Shown: positions 6,697 to 7,506 of the stretch, piece after piece
Position numbering within the stretch: the stretch's first letter is position 1
Layout: the number at the start of each line of letters is the position of its first letter
From: HGM12587 sp045128635
Lineage (GTDB): Bacteria > Bacillota > Clostridia > Lachnospirales > Lachnospiraceae
DNA: 7,506 nt
Assembly: GCA_045128635.1 (NCBI GenBank)
Contig: JBGVRS010000108.1
Coordinates: 1-7,506, forward strand
Reading direction: 5' to 3'
Made by a program: the position numbers and the translations under genes
The notes under the pieces: model-generated
What the model was told of the DNA's origin: nothing
What the model saw: only the letters and a program-made list of their open reading frames with translations
The model's database searches: none

Positions 6697-6840
6697 ATGG
6701 AATTTTTAATGTATCCGGTTGTTGCAATCTTTGCAATTTTAGGTGGCGGATCTTCAATTGCGATCATTGCCTACCTGGTTATTGTGCTTGCACAGAAAAT
6801 TAAGAATAAGATCAAGTACGGAGCATCTCTGTACGATTAA
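6697..6840 (+). CDS. Small single-pass membrane protein, unknown function (47 aa)
   Basis: I do not recognise this 47-residue protein. It begins MEFLMYPVVAIFAILGGGSS, runs through one hydrophobic helix (about residues 7-32, with a GGGSS stretch near the middle) and ends with a basic, then aromatic, tail (QKIKNKIKYGASLYD). The positive-inside rule predicts the C-terminus in the cytoplasm and the N-terminus outside. There is no cleavage site, so the whole chain is likely a membrane anchor, a transporter accessory peptide or a toxin-like peptide; none of these can be chosen from sequence. That it is a real gene is supported by GGAGGAG at 6683-6689, seven bases before the ATG, an extended -10 promoter at 6608-6636 and a strong terminator at 6877-6911, which together make a complete one-gene transcription unit. 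It is divergent from guaD and convergent with the TRAP permease gene. Confidence 0.75.
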   Translation: MEFLMYPVVAIFAILGGGSSIAIIAYLVIVLAQKIKNKIKYGASLYD

Positions 6841-6876
6841 ACAGCCAAACCCTAATCCTTATTATTTAATCATAGT

Positions 6877-6911
6877 AAAAAGCCATCGGCCTGACCAACC
6901 GATGGCTTTTT
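6877..6911. terminator. Two-way intrinsic terminator between the small gene and the TRAP permease
   Basis: AAAAAGCCATCGG (6877-6889) and CCGATGGCTTTTT (6899-6911) form a perfect 13-bp stem with a nine-base loop. An A-tract on the left and a T-tract on the right let it end transcripts from both strands. It lies 36 bases after the small-gene stop and about 24 bases after the dctM-family stop on the minus strand. Confidence 0.92.
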
Positions 6912-6934
6912 GCTATTTAAAAATATTTATTATC

Positions 6935-7506
6935 TTACATAATACCCATTGCCATTGGTAATCCAATAGATACCGCTGGAATGTATGTAACCATCATAAG
7001 ACCAATTAAGATAAATGCATAGAAAATCAACATGTAAGGCATAACTTTACCAAGTGTTGTCTTACCAACCTTAATCGCAACGAATAAAGTGTTACCAACT
7101 GGTGGGGTGATGTTACCGATACATAAGTTATAAACAAGGATAAGACCAAAGTGTACCGGATGCATACCGAATGTTTTAACAACCGGAAGGAATAACGGTG
7201 TAAAGATCAGGATCGCTGGTGTTACGTCCATGATTGTACCTGAGATTAAGAGGATGACATTCATGATCAACAGGATGATAATCTGGTTGTCTGTGATTCC
7301 TAATAATGCTGCTGAAATCGCCTGTGGGATCTGTGTGAAAGCCATAACCCATCCAAGGATGTTGGATACACCAGCGATGATACCGCCGATAACTACAACG
7401 ATCAGCGAAAGTGAAGGAATTGCTGCAAGTGTTGCTTTTCCTAAATTAGCCCAGTCAAATTTGCCTGGAAGACCTTTGTAGCCTTTTTTCTTAGCAATGA
7501 TGATTG
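6935..7506 (-). CDS. TRAP transporter large permease, DctM family (C-terminal part, possibly internally deleted)
   Basis: The last 189 codons of a TRAP transporter large membrane subunit. The frame is open to the window edge, so its start lies to the right. TRAP systems couple sodium flow to uptake of organic acids or sugar acids delivered by an extracytoplasmic binding protein. The sequence shows several hydrophobic helices and the family features FGWVM-like GWVMAFTQIPQ, DVTPAILIFTPLFLPVV, HPVHFGLILVYNLCIG and TPPVG, ending near VSIGLPMAMGIM. In usual members about 58 residues, including an FTPTEA motif, separate the GGI stretch from GWVM/GWLL. Here only about eight do (7387-7349), with the frame kept. 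This could be an in-frame deletion, an unusual subfamily, or an assembly error, and it would probably harm transport. Substrate cannot be told. Family assignment is firm; the deletion is inferred from memory of the family. Confidence 0.85.
   Translation of the reverse strand, partial: IIIAKKKGYKGLPGKFDWANLGKATLAAIPSLSLIVVVIGGIIAGVSNILGWVMAFTQIPQAISAALLGITDNQIIILLIMNVILLISGTIMDVTPAILIFTPLFLPVVKTFGMHPVHFGLILVYNLCIGNITPPVGNTLFVAIKVGKTTLGKVMPYMLIFYAFILIGLMMVTYIPAVSIGLPMAMGIM

Noticed and set aside
6472..6700. Purine riboswitch upstream of guaD
   Set aside because: No conserved purine aptamer core or paired loops are seen, and the leader after the likely promoter is only about 25-30 bases long.
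7343..7345. ATG at 7345 as the start of a 136-residue permease
   Set aside because: The frame stays open upstream to the window edge and the upstream residues (KKKGYKGLPGKFDW, then a helix) are typical DctM sequence, so this is an internal methionine of a gene cut by the window.

Overview
The window looks like chromosomal DNA of a spore-forming, low-to-moderate GC Firmicute of class Clostridia, most likely a Lachnospiraceae-type gut anaerobe. The reasons are strong AGGAGG-type ribosome binding sites, AT-rich sigma-A promoters, a perfect CIRCE operator on clpB, a CwlC-like cytoplasmic amidase, and a DUF4250 gene, a family I associate with Clostridia. The genus assignment is inference.

Layout, left to right. 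(1) 84-848 (+): cell-wall amidase with a C-terminal SPOR domain and no signal peptide, behind a sporulation-type (sigma-E/K-like) promoter. (2) 918-2258 (+): MATE-family efflux transporter with its own extended -10 promoter. Its stop codon lies inside a terminator hairpin shared with the opposing operon. (3) 5036-2269 (-): clpB followed 11 bases later by a 57-codon DUF4250 gene, which is too short for many gene callers. Both lie behind one promoter whose -35 is buried in a CIRCE element (HrcA control). (4) 6471-5197 (-): guanine deaminase guaD with its own promoter and terminator. (5) 6697-6840 (+): a 47-residue single-pass membrane protein of unknown function, divergent from guaD, with a strong promoter, a strong RBS, an operator-like dyad over the -10, and a two-way terminator. 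(6) 6935 to the right edge (-): the C-terminal part of a TRAP transporter large permease (DctM family), whose reading frame appears to lack about 50 residues that include the usual FTPTEA region.

The genes do not form one pathway. They are several short transcription units separated by hairpin terminators: mother-cell wall lysis, drug or metabolite efflux, protein disaggregation under heat-shock control, purine salvage/catabolism, and organic-acid-type uptake. The less ordinary points are the heat-shock linkage of DUF4250, the self-contained small membrane-protein cassette, the apparent in-frame deletion in the DctM gene, and the sporulation promoter before the amidase. I found no CRISPR array, insertion sequence, tRNA or rRNA.
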